Shown here piece after piece: positions 9,022-17,268 of a stretch of 64,000 nt of DNA (position 1 is its first letter; each line of letters opens with the position of its first letter). Position numbers and translations under genes: made by a program. The notes beneath the pieces were generated by a model. The model saw only the letters and a program-made list of their open reading frames with translations. It was not told the DNA's origin and ran no database searches. Source of the stretch: Spiribacter salilacus (GTDB lineage Bacteria; Pseudomonadota; Gammaproteobacteria; Nitrococcales; Nitrococcaceae); NCBI RefSeq assembly GCF_009649225.1, contig NZ_WJPP01000003.1, forward strand, positions 62,001-126,000, read 5' to 3'.

Positions 9022-10391
9022 CACCAGTCCTCATTGCCGAAATCAGGAGAACTACGTCGCTCTACCTCAGGCGCTTCTGCAGGTTCTTCCGCCTCGGCCG
9101 CACCGGGCTCCTGAACTCGCGCCTCTCCGGTAAACGAGGCCCGGGTTGTAGGAGACCACATCTTAACCGTTCCCACATAAAGATGGCCTGTATCCGGGTG
9201 ATTGGTCCGCCATGAACGCACGGTGGTAATGCCGGTTAAATCCATTTGGCTACGCTGACGAATCAGACTGTTGAGATTCTGTACAAATTGCGAAGACTCG
9301 GTCTGCGTCACGTTCTCTCCGCTTGCCGTTGCTGTGACCTGCGCCAAGGCTTCAGTAAGCTGCTGATCTTCAACCTCAACCTGAGCACCAAGAAACTCGG
9401 CAATGGCACGATCTGCGTTGATGCTGGCGCCTCGCTCTGATGCCGTAATTGCCATGTTAATCATCCGATCACTATCAGCGCGGGTAACTGAGGGCGACTG
9501 CTGCCCAAAAGCCACGATAACCGGATTGCCGTCTGCATCTCTGAGCAACCGCACCCCGTGCATAAATAGCAATTCTTCGGCAGACAATTGATTGGCAATT
9601 TGATCAACGGCATCGGAAGAAACACCTTGGCCAATTGCCTCTAGATTGCCACTCACGATGTTGCTCGCTAACTCGGCAAAGCGAGGGTTATGAATCACCA
9701 ACGCACCCACCGCGCCTTCTTCCTCAAACGTCTTCAACAGGCGCACGCCACGAAAGCTTTCAAATGCCTGCCTTGCCGTTCTTGCCTGCATCCGCTCTTC
9801 CATTAGCGTGACCCGTTCAGAAAAATCCAACGCCTGATGCTCAGCGGCATCAACACCAAGCTCCGCTAATGCTTTATCCAGCTGCGCTGTTGTCAGATTT
9901 TTAAGGCGATCGCTTACGGCACGTCTAAAATCTTCACCCGCCTGATCTTGTGCTCGCCTAAGCGCATCGGGATCGTTTACGACACGCCGAATCAACTCAG
10001 CTTGCGCGCTCGTTCCGCTGGACAGCGCAAACTCACCCATCGCATTCGTAACTGCAGCATCAACCGCGGCAATGCGGGCACCGCCATAATCTGGGCTTGT
10101 GGGCCCTGTCAAAATATCTGCCTGCCCCCAGCCAATATAGCTACCGCCGGGGTTATCTGCATGAAAGCCTATCGACCAGCCTCGTGAGGCCAGATAGGCA
10201 TCACGATCGGCCAAGATGCCAGAGCCACTCTGCTCGGAGGCAAGCGGAAAAATATGGCTGGGAGAAGAGGCCGCCTCTTCCGCTTCATTGGTAACGGCTT
10301 CATTGGCAAGGGCCAGCGGCGAGGCAGTCAGCAGCAACGCCAACCAGCCAACAACACGCAACCCGATTCGTTGATTACCTGGCTTTTGCAT
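9021..10391 (-). CDS. Exported protein of unknown function in the lpoB cluster
   Basis: A 456-residue protein with an N-terminal signal peptide (WLALLLTASPLALA). I do not recognise the family with certainty; it may be one of the numbered DUFs that accompany LpoB-like genes. Visible traits: a segment near residue 60-130 ending GGARIAAVDAAVTNAMGEFA, a helical charged middle part, and a C-terminal stretch rich in Pro/Glu/Ala. The pattern of a repeated amphipathic helix followed by LYVGTVKMW recalls LPP20-like lipoproteins, but there is no lipobox Cys. It begins 15 bases after the stop of lpoB and overlaps the FlgT-like gene. Confidence 0.6.
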   Translation of the reverse strand: MQKPGNQRIGLRVVGWLALLLTASPLALANEAVTNEAEEAASSPSHIFPLASEQSGSGILADRDAYLASRGWSIGFHADNPGGSYIGWGQADILTGPTSPDYGGARIAAVDAAVTNAMGEFALSSGTSAQAELIRRVVNDPDALRRAQDQAGEDFRRAVSDRLKNLTTAQLDKALAELGVDAAEHQALDFSERVTLMEERMQARTARQAFESFRGVRLLKTFEEEGAVGALVIHNPRFAELASNIVSGNLEAIGQGVSSDAVDQIANQLSAEELLFMHGVRLLRDADGNPVIVAFGQQSPSVTRADSDRMINMAITASERGASINADRAIAEFLGAQVEVEDQQLTEALAQVTATASGENVTQTESSQFVQNLNSLIRQRSQMDLTGITTVRSWRTNHPDTGHLYVGTVKMWSPTTRASFTGEARVQEPGAAEAEEPAEAPEVERRSSPDFGNEDW

Positions 10392-10406
10392 TCCTTTGCC
10401 TCCTAA

Positions 10407-11033
10407 TTACCAAGTGGGGGCGCGATTAGAACCACGCTTAACAATCACCTCTTGGTCTTCCCAAATGGCAAGCCCCGTTGTGAGGTCTGTGATTGCTAAC
10501 TCGAAGTAGTACTCGACCTGCTGCTGGCGGTTATCCATCTGAATGTCGCGCTGTCGAATTGTGCCGGATAACGATAAATCAGGTGCAATTAACTGCCCCT
10601 CACCTTCGACGGTATCCTGATTAAATTCGCCACTCTCGCGCAGCTGGCGAACGGCCATATTCATTTCGTCCTCCGGGCCATCCAGCCCCACCGCTGTGGT
10701 AACGACAACACGACCCGAGTTCAGCAAGTCAGACCGAATTTTACGCACGAGCTGATCGGTATCGATCCTCTGCATGGTGTCATTCACGATACGGCTAACG
10801 ACCAATACGTAACGTCCGCCCTGCGGGTTTTCCAACGCGCGCGAACCGAGCATGCCATCAACCATTTCGCCGGCAGCACTTTCAAAATCACGATAGTCCA
10901 AGGCCATTACCGCCTCGCCTCGATCGTCTGCAGTATCCACGTAAACGGTGGACGGGGCACAACCCATTATGACCAACGATGCGAGCAAAACGATGCTCCC
11001 GATACCCATTTGTTTAATGTATGAAGGGGCCAT
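10407..11033 (-). CDS. lpoB: LpoB, penicillin-binding protein activator lipoprotein
   Basis: A 208-residue lipoprotein with lipobox LVIMGCAP (Cys near residue 25). The mature domain contains ALDYRDFESAAGEMVDGML, YVLVVSRIVNDTMQRIDTDQL and DLSLSGTIRQRD, all typical of LpoB. In E. coli LpoB sits in the outer membrane and activates the glycosyltransferase of PBP1b through the periplasm; a PBP1b partner is not in this window. The YcfL-like gene lies directly upstream, as in Enterobacteria (ycfL-lpoB). The gene is embedded in a five-gene cluster with short gaps and overlaps. Confidence 0.92.
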   Translation of the reverse strand: MAPSYIKQMGIGSIVLLASLVIMGCAPSTVYVDTADDRGEAVMALDYRDFESAAGEMVDGMLGSRALENPQGGRYVLVVSRIVNDTMQRIDTDQLVRKIRSDLLNSGRVVVTTAVGLDGPEDEMNMAVRQLRESGEFNQDTVEGEGQLIAPDLSLSGTIRQRDIQMDNRQQQVEYYFELAITDLTTGLAIWEDQEVIVKRGSNRAPTW

Positions 11034-11043
11034 CTTTTAAACC

Positions 11044-11454
11044 TCACATATTTCCAGATTGACGAATTCGAACGCGGACGGTTTGGGCTGATTCAACCGG
11101 TGCCTCAGCCTCCAGTTGGAATCGAACCCCGGGGTTGATCGTAGCCCGTCGAAACCGGCTGCTTGTTCCCTGAATTTCTCGACCGTTGCCATCAACCCAG
11201 GTTGCAGACCACTCGATTCCGGTTCGTGACCGACTACCCACCCCCGTCACAATCACCACCGGGCGGGTACCCGGGCGGATAATCTGCACCTCGACTTGGC
11301 GCATTCGGTTAGTAACCGGATATTCCAGATCCAAATAGCTGCCCTCAGGAACAATCGGATACGTCACCCGGGGTTCCGTTTGAATTGGCGCACACGCTGA
11401 GACAGCCAGTGCCAGCACCGTCATCACAAACCACTTTGCTAATCGATTATTCAT
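11044..11454 (-). CDS. YcfL-like lipoprotein (DUF1425 family)
   Basis: A 136-residue protein with signal peptide and lipobox LAVSACAP. The rest forms a compact beta domain with YLDLEYPVTNRMRQVEVQI and WSATWVDGNGREI, as in E. coli YcfL. Its position between the COG3014 lipoprotein and LpoB, with start overlapping the COG3014 stop by one base and 10 bases to lpoB, keeps the conserved ycfL-lpoB pairing. Its biochemical role is not known; involvement in LpoB-dependent wall synthesis is inferred from synteny. Confidence 0.8.
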   Translation of the reverse strand: MNNRLAKWFVMTVLALAVSACAPIQTEPRVTYPIVPEGSYLDLEYPVTNRMRQVEVQIIRPGTRPVVIVTGVGSRSRTGIEWSATWVDGNGREIQGTSSRFRRATINPGVRFQLEAEAPVESAQTVRVRIRQSGNM

Positions 11455-12965
11455 TACGATCCTCCTGCCACTTGCCGATCGAGCATGGGATTGATAGCAC
11501 GATTACGACCCGACAAATCAATCAACCGGACTATCGGCATGGCCGCAGCACTCGGCTGTTTGATGTAAACCATCGTCATAGGCCAATCAGGCATCTTGAT
11601 TTGCAGCTGACCGCCGCTTAGGCCACTAACGCTCAACATCCCACCTGCAGGTTGTTGTAAGCGAGCAATCTGCCACTCGTTAGGCAGCGCGCGCCATGAC
11701 CGCGTATCGGCTTGGGTGGTTGCTGCCGCCACAATGCCTGATAGCAAACCGCCCACATCTCCAAACTCCTCTGAGATTGCCGCCTGCATATACATTTTTA
11801 CCACTGCAGAGGTCATCGATCGAAACAAAATCCCATTAAAGCGGGCCTTGAACTCTGTGTTCATCACTCGCTCCATCTCAGCGAGCTGCCCCGTGCGCAC
11901 TTGATTGTCTGCACCATCGCTTACGGTGATAGCGGCTGACGCCGACTGACCACCCGTTAGGCGAGGCAGCGCAATCCCCGTGTAGTACGGTGTGCCGCGC
12001 TGGCCGCCGGTAATAAGCACCAATGGCAGATCGATCCGATCTTCAACCAAATGGGGGCCAACGCCGTTTTCATAAACCACCCAAACCAGGCCAGGAAGCG
12101 CATCACGCTGTAAGGCACCGCTTGCTATTTGCTCAGCCAGTTCCTGATCGGCGGCGGCAACCGCGTTTCCGGTCATCCCCGCCACTCGCTCAAACGAATT
12201 AACCGCGCGCTCAATATCTTGTGACGAAGCACTGCTGGCCATAAAATGCAGGCCATGGAGATGGGTGGCAAATGGGTTCACAAAATCTGGATAAGCCGCC
12301 CATCGGTTAGGGTCTCCGTAGGCCTGACGCAATGCCTGTTGCGTGTTGGGATTCCGCATCGATGCCTGCACGGCTTGGGCCTGCTCCCGCCGGCCCTCTT
12401 CTTGGGCTAACGCCCGCTGCTCAGCTTCCAGCTCGTCGGCAAAATAAGCCAAGGCCCGGCGGGTTCGCTCATCCGCCCGATTAAACTCAACACGCGCCAG
12501 CTCAGCATTTCCCATCGAGAGGAACGACAAGCCCTTATAACTATTAGCAAGGATCGCCTCATAAAGATAACCGCGATATTCCATCACGGTATCGTTTACC
12601 AACACCGCAGACACCTGCTGTGCCGCGGCGGCAGCCAGTGTTTGTTCATCGAAACGACGAAACCACTCTTCCGTGCGATCAAAGGCTTGCACAGCCACTT
12701 CATCGTTACCGAGAAGGCGAGACGCCTCAGCGAAATGCAGTAACTCAAAGAGGCTGAGCTGATTAATTTCAGATTCGCTTACCGAACCTGGCTGACCGCC
12801 AGTCACCTGCGCTGCCGCTTGATAATCGCCATCCACCCAGTGGGCAGAAAAAGCCTCCATCTGCTGTTGCTGACCCACACTGGCGCAACCGCCCAAAAAT
12901 AGGGCACCACCTAACGCGATGGCAAAACGGGTGGCGCGCCCGGGCACCGTCCTTGGCTTAGTCAT
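11454..12965 (-). CDS. COG3014-type lipoprotein with TPR-like region
   Basis: A 503-residue lipoprotein (lipobox FLGGCAS). Residues about 50-290 are helical and TPR-like (LLHFAEASRLLGNDEVAVQAF, SLGNAELARVEFNRADERTRRALAYFADE). The second half contains VWVVYENGVGPHLVEDRIDLPL, followed by a beta-rich domain. This is the uncharacterised COG3014 family. It opens the LpoB cluster and follows the gabD-like gene by only 19 bases, so it may also be reached by read-through from there. A scaffold role in the outer-membrane periplasmic face is inference. Confidence 0.72.
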   Translation of the reverse strand: MTKPRTVPGRATRFAIALGGALFLGGCASVGQQQQMEAFSAHWVDGDYQAAAQVTGGQPGSVSESEINQLSLFELLHFAEASRLLGNDEVAVQAFDRTEEWFRRFDEQTLAAAAAQQVSAVLVNDTVMEYRGYLYEAILANSYKGLSFLSMGNAELARVEFNRADERTRRALAYFADELEAEQRALAQEEGRREQAQAVQASMRNPNTQQALRQAYGDPNRWAAYPDFVNPFATHLHGLHFMASSASSQDIERAVNSFERVAGMTGNAVAAADQELAEQIASGALQRDALPGLVWVVYENGVGPHLVEDRIDLPLVLITGGQRGTPYYTGIALPRLTGGQSASAAITVSDGADNQVRTGQLAEMERVMNTEFKARFNGILFRSMTSAVVKMYMQAAISEEFGDVGGLLSGIVAAATTQADTRSWRALPNEWQIARLQQPAGGMLSVSGLSGGQLQIKMPDWPMTMVYIKQPSAAAMPIVRLIDLSGRNRAINPMLDRQVAGGS

Positions 12966-12984
12966 TCATCACTCCCTTAAACGC

Positions 12985-14436
12985 TTATAGCGTGACGCAG
13001 ATATATTTCATTTCGAGGAAATCCTCGATACCGTACCGCGACCCTTCGCGGCCAAGGCCTGAGGCTTTTACGCCGCCAAAGGGCGCTTCGGCCGTTGAAA
13101 CAACCCCAGAATTAACTCCCACGATGCCGTACTCCAACGCTTCAGAAACACGCCACATTCGGGATAGATCGCGACTAAAGAAGTACGCCGCCAAACCAAA
13201 TTCGGTGTCATTGGCCTGCGTAATCGCCTCTTCTTCTGTGTTAAACCGCGCGACGGGCGCGAGTGGACCGAAGGTTTCCTCATTTAAGAGCGCCATTCCC
13301 TTACTAATGTCTGCAACCACGGTTGGCTCAAAATACAGACCGCCCAGCGCATGCGCCTTACCGCCCGTTAGAACCCGGGCGCCTTGTGCGACAGCGTCAT
13401 CAAGATGTCGCTGAACCTTGGCAACCCCGTCGGTGTTAATCAAAGGACCAATTTGGGTTTGATCGTCATGGCCTGGCCCCACCTGCAGTGCAGCCACTTT
13501 CTCAGCCAGTCGCTCAACAAACGCATCGTAAATGCCAGATTGCGCGTAAATGCGGTTGGCACAAACACAGGTTTGACCTCCATTACGGAATTTTGCGGCA
13601 ATTGCGCCATCCACGGCGGCATCTACATCCGCATCATCAAACACAATAAACGGTGCGTTGCCACCGAGCTCAAGCGAGAGTTTGGTGATGTTTTGTGCAC
13701 ACTGGCGCATTAAGATTCGGCCCACTTCTGTTGAGCCGGTAAAGGTGAGCTTGCGTACCTTAAAGTTCGTGCAAAGCTCTAAGCCGAGGCCTGCAGCGTC
13801 AGTTCCCGTTACGATATTAATCACGCCATCAGGCACGCCGGCTCGTTGCGCGAGAACCGCCATTGCGGTTGCCGAAAGCGGCGTGTCTTCGGCGGGCCGG
13901 CCCACAAAGGTACAGCCGGCGGCCAGTGCTGGCGCAACTTTGCGTGCGATCATCGCATTCGGGAAATTCCATGGCGTAATGGAGCCCACCACACCAATCG
14001 GTTGGCGTAGTACCATCATCCGCCGATCGGCCATTGGCGCTGGAATAATGTCGCCATAAATGCGACGAGCTTCTTCAGCAAACCAACGAATAAAGCTAGC
14101 GCCGTAGGCAATTTCGCCCCGCGACTCAACAATCGGCTTGCCCATTTCTGCGGTCAAAATCTGGGCAAGATCTTCCTGATTCTCCATCATCAGGTCGTGC
14201 CAGCGCATCAGGATATCGGCGCGCTCTTTAGCCGTTTTTGCAGACCATGCCGGGCCAGCCGCGTAGGCTGCATCGATGGCTCGACGCATGTCATCCACGC
14301 CTAGGTCTGCAGCACGCGCCACAACCTCACCCGTTGCCGGGTTAATAACATCTGCTTGTGAAGCCCCCGCAATCCATTCGCCAGCAATCAGTGCCCGCGG
14401 CTCAAGTAGGGATGGGTCCTTCAATTCAATCGACAT
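12985..14436 (-). CDS. gabD: NAD(P)-dependent succinate-semialdehyde dehydrogenase family
   Basis: A 483-residue aldehyde dehydrogenase of the GabD type. Visible signatures: TPWNFPNAMIARKVAPALAAG, LTFTGSTEVGR (Rossmann loop), catalytic base in LELGGNAPFIVF and catalytic Cys in GQTCVCANR. The cofactor-ribose loop reads GRPAEDTP where the family nearly always has KPA, a conservative Lys to Arg change worth noting. Succinate semialdehyde is the most likely substrate; glutarate semialdehyde is an alternative. It lies 27 bases after the metallopeptidase gene, without its own GABA aminotransferase nearby. Confidence 0.85.
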   Translation of the reverse strand: MSIELKDPSLLEPRALIAGEWIAGASQADVINPATGEVVARAADLGVDDMRRAIDAAYAAGPAWSAKTAKERADILMRWHDLMMENQEDLAQILTAEMGKPIVESRGEIAYGASFIRWFAEEARRIYGDIIPAPMADRRMMVLRQPIGVVGSITPWNFPNAMIARKVAPALAAGCTFVGRPAEDTPLSATAMAVLAQRAGVPDGVINIVTGTDAAGLGLELCTNFKVRKLTFTGSTEVGRILMRQCAQNITKLSLELGGNAPFIVFDDADVDAAVDGAIAAKFRNGGQTCVCANRIYAQSGIYDAFVERLAEKVAALQVGPGHDDQTQIGPLINTDGVAKVQRHLDDAVAQGARVLTGGKAHALGGLYFEPTVVADISKGMALLNEETFGPLAPVARFNTEEEAITQANDTEFGLAAYFFSRDLSRMWRVSEALEYGIVGVNSGVVSTAEAPFGGVKASGLGREGSRYGIEDFLEMKYICVTL

Positions 14437-14463
14437 CTCAGCTCCTCAAATTTTTTGTAACTA

Positions 14464-15144
14464 TCACTCAATTATACGCGCATAAAGCCCGCTACGTCGC
14501 TCACGCCAATCCGGCATAAACTGATCCATCAACCCATAAAAACGCTGATTATGACCTCGCTCAAGTAAATGCGTCATCTCGTGCACCACGACAAACTCCA
14601 ATGCTGCCGGCGGGCGTCTAATCAACTCCAAATTCAGCCAAATACGCCGCGCTCGGGTGTTGCAACTGCCCCATAATCGCTTCATTTGCCGCACCCGCCA
14701 CTCCGCCACGCTTACCCCCATAACTGGCTCCCACGCCGCAATAAGCGACGGCAGACGGTCTTTTAACGCCTGCCGATACGCCTGCTCCAACGCTCGTCGC
14801 CGCCCCTCCTCCGTTGTGCCTGGCGGGACGCGGAGAAAAAGTGCCTGTCCTTTTACTGACATCGCCACCCGCCCCGGCGTTTCACGAATCACGAGGGTTA
14901 AATTTCGGCCTTCAAAGATGTGTTGGCTGCCATCTTCCACAGGCGGCGCTACGGGATACGCTTGTTCTCGCTCGGCAATGCGCTGCTGTTGTTTACGCAC
15001 CCAGCCGGCGCGATCGGCAAGGAGCTGCGTGATGGCGTCTTGGCTTGCGCCATGCGGCGCGCTCACCACAACCTTGCCGTTGGGCGGCAGCACTCGAATA
15101 TAAAAATGCCGAATTCGCTTTCGTTGAACTTCAATGTTCGACAT
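14464..15144 (-). CDS. YgjP-type zinc metallopeptidase (DUF45/M48-like)
   Basis: A 226-residue protein. The zinc site is clear near residue 190: FVVVHEMTHLLERGHNQRFY, an HExxH with a third His, and the preceding RMKRLWGSCNTRARRIWLN segment is the DUF45 hallmark. Predicted to be a cytosolic minigluzincin-like peptidase; substrates are unknown. The ATG at 15144 is divergent from the carbonic anhydrase start, with 31 bases between the two start codons. The dispersed word at 14842-14850 encodes part of a tolerant strand (VKGQALFLRV). Confidence 0.85.
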   Translation of the reverse strand: MSNIEVQRKRIRHFYIRVLPPNGKVVVSAPHGASQDAITQLLADRAGWVRKQQQRIAEREQAYPVAPPVEDGSQHIFEGRNLTLVIRETPGRVAMSVKGQALFLRVPPGTTEEGRRRALEQAYRQALKDRLPSLIAAWEPVMGVSVAEWRVRQMKRLWGSCNTRARRIWLNLELIRRPPAALEFVVVHEMTHLLERGHNQRFYGLMDQFMPDWRERRSGLYARIIE

Positions 15145-15175
15145 TGTTTATACTCGCGAAAAAAAGAGAATAACG

Positions 15176-15787
15176 ATGGTAAACGAACTCCTCAGCCGGA
15201 ATCGGGAATGGGCGGAATCCCAACGCAAAGGAAATCCGCATTATTTTGAGGATTTTGCCAAAGGCCAGCAGCCAGAATTCTTTTGGATCGGCTGCTCGGA
15301 TAGTCGCGTTCCAGCCAATGTTATCGCTAAACAAGGGCCTGGAGAGGTGTTTGTCCATCGCAATATCGCCAATGTTGTTCATTCTTCTGATTTAAACCTA
15401 CTGAGTGCACTCGAGTTTGCCATTAATAATCTTGGAATTCGCAAAGTGCTGATTTGCGGGCACTACGGTTGCGGTGGCGTGCGCGCCAGCATGGAGTCGC
15501 ATCACCACGGTCTTGCTGATCATTGGCTGGAGCCCATACGCCGGCTAGCGGCAAAACACCGCACAGAACTGGCGCAATTAGCAGATGACACCGCCCGTCA
15601 AAATCGACTGGCCGAACTAAATGTGATTGAAGGGGTCATTCGTTTAAGTGAGACACCCATACTTCGTAGCGCATGGGAAAGCGGCTTACCGGTGCGGGTG
15701 CACGGTTTGGTTTACAACATTAGTGATGGCTTGCTGCGTAATCTTGAATGCACAGCCACCGAACCAATGCTGAGTGGGTTACGTTAA
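15176..15787 (+). CDS. can: Beta-class carbonic anhydrase
   Basis: About 203 residues from the ATG at 15176, which follows an AAAGAGA ribosome binding site; a longer frame from 15134 would add 14 residues not found in the family. Zinc ligands and catalytic residues are visible: CSDSRVPAN (Cys and Asp-Arg dyad), then ICGHYGCGGV (His and Cys). It interconverts CO2 and bicarbonate in the cytoplasm and probably feeds biosynthetic carboxylases such as AccBC encoded later in the window. Ferrochelatase follows after 53 bases. Confidence 0.93.
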   Translation: MVNELLSRNREWAESQRKGNPHYFEDFAKGQQPEFFWIGCSDSRVPANVIAKQGPGEVFVHRNIANVVHSSDLNLLSALEFAINNLGIRKVLICGHYGCGGVRASMESHHHGLADHWLEPIRRLAAKHRTELAQLADDTARQNRLAELNVIEGVIRLSETPILRSAWESGLPVRVHGLVYNISDGLLRNLECTATEPMLSGLR

Positions 15788-15840
15788 GACCGCGTTCCCG
15801 CCTATCATAGACAAAGATACAGTTACTCAGGAAAACACCT

Positions 15841-16947
15841 ATGCCAATGTTCAGCGCGAAGCCGAACGCCCGTCATGACGACATTCCTCGACTCGGCGTG
15901 CTTATCACCAATCTGGGCACCCCTGATGCACCAACAGCCCCCGCCCTGCGGCGCTATCTTGCCGAATTTTTAGGTGATCCACGCGTTGTGGAAATTAATC
16001 GTCCTCTATGGTGGCTCATTCTCCATGGCATTGTTTTACGCACTCGCCCTAAAAAGTCAGCGGCGGCTTATGCCGAGGTGTGGGAGGATGAAGGCTCGCC
16101 ATTGCTAACAATCAGCAAAGCTCAAGTTGCCGGAATTAGCGAACGCTTAGCTGAAAAACTCAGTGGACCTTTTTCGGTAGAGCTGGCCATGCGCTATGGC
16201 AATCCTTCCATTCGCGAAGGGCTTCGCAAACTTCGCGAGCAAGGCGCCGAGCGCATTATTGTATTACCCCTCTATCCGCAATATTCAGCGGCCACTGTTG
16301 GTTCAACTTATGATGCCGTTTTTGATGAACTCAAGCGCTGGCGTTGGGTGCCCGAGCTGCGTCTCATCGGGCAATATCATGACGATCCGGATTACATTGA
16401 AGCGCTAGCTAACACCATTACCGAACACTGGAGTGAGCATGGTCGCGCAGAAAAAATTCTATTCTCCTTCCATGGCACACCTCGGCGGTATCTTTTGAAT
16501 GGCGACCCATACCATTGCCAGTGTCAAAAAACCGCACGCTTAGTGGCTGAACGACTCGAAATTCCCGATGGCGAATGGCAAGTGACATTTCAGTCTTTAT
16601 TTGGCCGCGAAGTGTGGCTTCAGCCTTATACCGACGCCACTGTTGAAGCATTGGCCAAATCCGGCATGAAAAAGCTTGACGTGATTTGCGCGGGATTTTC
16701 GGCCGATTGCCTAGAAACTTTGGAAGAGATCGAAGGCGAAAACGCGGAAATTTTCGAAGAACATGGCGGCGAGTCATTGCGTTACATTCGCGCTCTAAAT
16801 TCTCGCGACGACCACCTCAACATGCTAACCGATCTGTTGATGGACAACTTGCAGGGTTGGCCAGAAGCAAGCCCAGAGGTTAAGCGTAATCGCAGAGACC
16901 CCGCTGCCACACGGCAACGGGCAAAAGAAATGGACTGCGACTACTAA
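15841..16947 (+). CDS. hemH: Ferrochelatase
   Basis: A 368-residue HemH that inserts Fe2+ into protoporphyrin IX, the last step of haem b synthesis. Signatures: LGVLITNLGTPDAPT at the start, LPLYPQYSAATVGS in the middle, the catalytic His in FSFHGTPRRYLLNGDPY and the late DVICAGFSADCLETLEEI. The start ATG at 15841 follows a CAGGAAAA ribosome binding site. The supply of haem fits the bd-type oxidase genes 1 kb downstream. The 3' end converges on a small DUF2892 gene. Confidence 0.94.
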   Translation: MPMFSAKPNARHDDIPRLGVLITNLGTPDAPTAPALRRYLAEFLGDPRVVEINRPLWWLILHGIVLRTRPKKSAAAYAEVWEDEGSPLLTISKAQVAGISERLAEKLSGPFSVELAMRYGNPSIREGLRKLREQGAERIIVLPLYPQYSAATVGSTYDAVFDELKRWRWVPELRLIGQYHDDPDYIEALANTITEHWSEHGRAEKILFSFHGTPRRYLLNGDPYHCQCQKTARLVAERLEIPDGEWQVTFQSLFGREVWLQPYTDATVEALAKSGMKKLDVICAGFSADCLETLEEIEGENAEIFEEHGGESLRYIRALNSRDDHLNMLTDLLMDNLQGWPEASPEVKRNRRDPAATRQRAKEMDCDY

Positions 16948-16985
16948 GCGAGTCGCTCAAAAATTCGTCAACCGGTGGGGGCGTC

Positions 16986-17177
16986 TTATTGGCGCCCACA
17001 GGTATTAAGGCCCAGCAACCGATAGGCCGGACAAAAACTGACAGCTGCAGTGGCGAGCGGCACAACGCCAATCCAGCCCCAAGCCATCCCTTCGCCAAAC
17101 ACGGCTAGCGCAATCAAAAAGATGCCTGCTGCAGCGCGAACCACACGATCAATTAACCCAACATTTTGCGTGAACAC
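16986..17177 (-). CDS. DUF2892 small inner-membrane protein
   Basis: A 63-residue protein with two hydrophobic helices (AAAGIFLIALAVFG and WIGVVPLATAAVSFC) after the MFTQNVGLIDRVVR leader, and a CPAYRLLG motif, all typical of DUF2892/YgaP-like proteins. Members are often fused to or beside rhodaneses and are linked to sulfane-sulfur handling. Here it is divergent from the Crp/Fnr gene, so the regulator may control it. Confidence 0.8.
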   Translation of the reverse strand: MFTQNVGLIDRVVRAAAGIFLIALAVFGEGMAWGWIGVVPLATAAVSFCPAYRLLGLNTCGRQ

Positions 17178-17268
17178 GATTGGAACTCCTGTATATACTG
17201 ATTACGGGTTAGTAGGCGCTCATGATTCCGGGTCTTTCAGTGATCAAGTCACGGAGGCAGACATAGCG

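Noticed and set aside
17237-17256. Possible FNR/CRP box near GTGATCAAGTCAC upstream of the regulator gene
   Set aside because: The half-sites GTGA and TCAC are 5 bases apart rather than 6, and the T/A anchor positions are missing.
17050-17268. Longer frame for the Crp/Fnr protein (about 73 extra N-terminal residues)
   Set aside because: It runs antisense through the DUF2892 gene, has low-complexity content and no domain; the ATG at 17269 has a good ribosome binding site and gives the family length.
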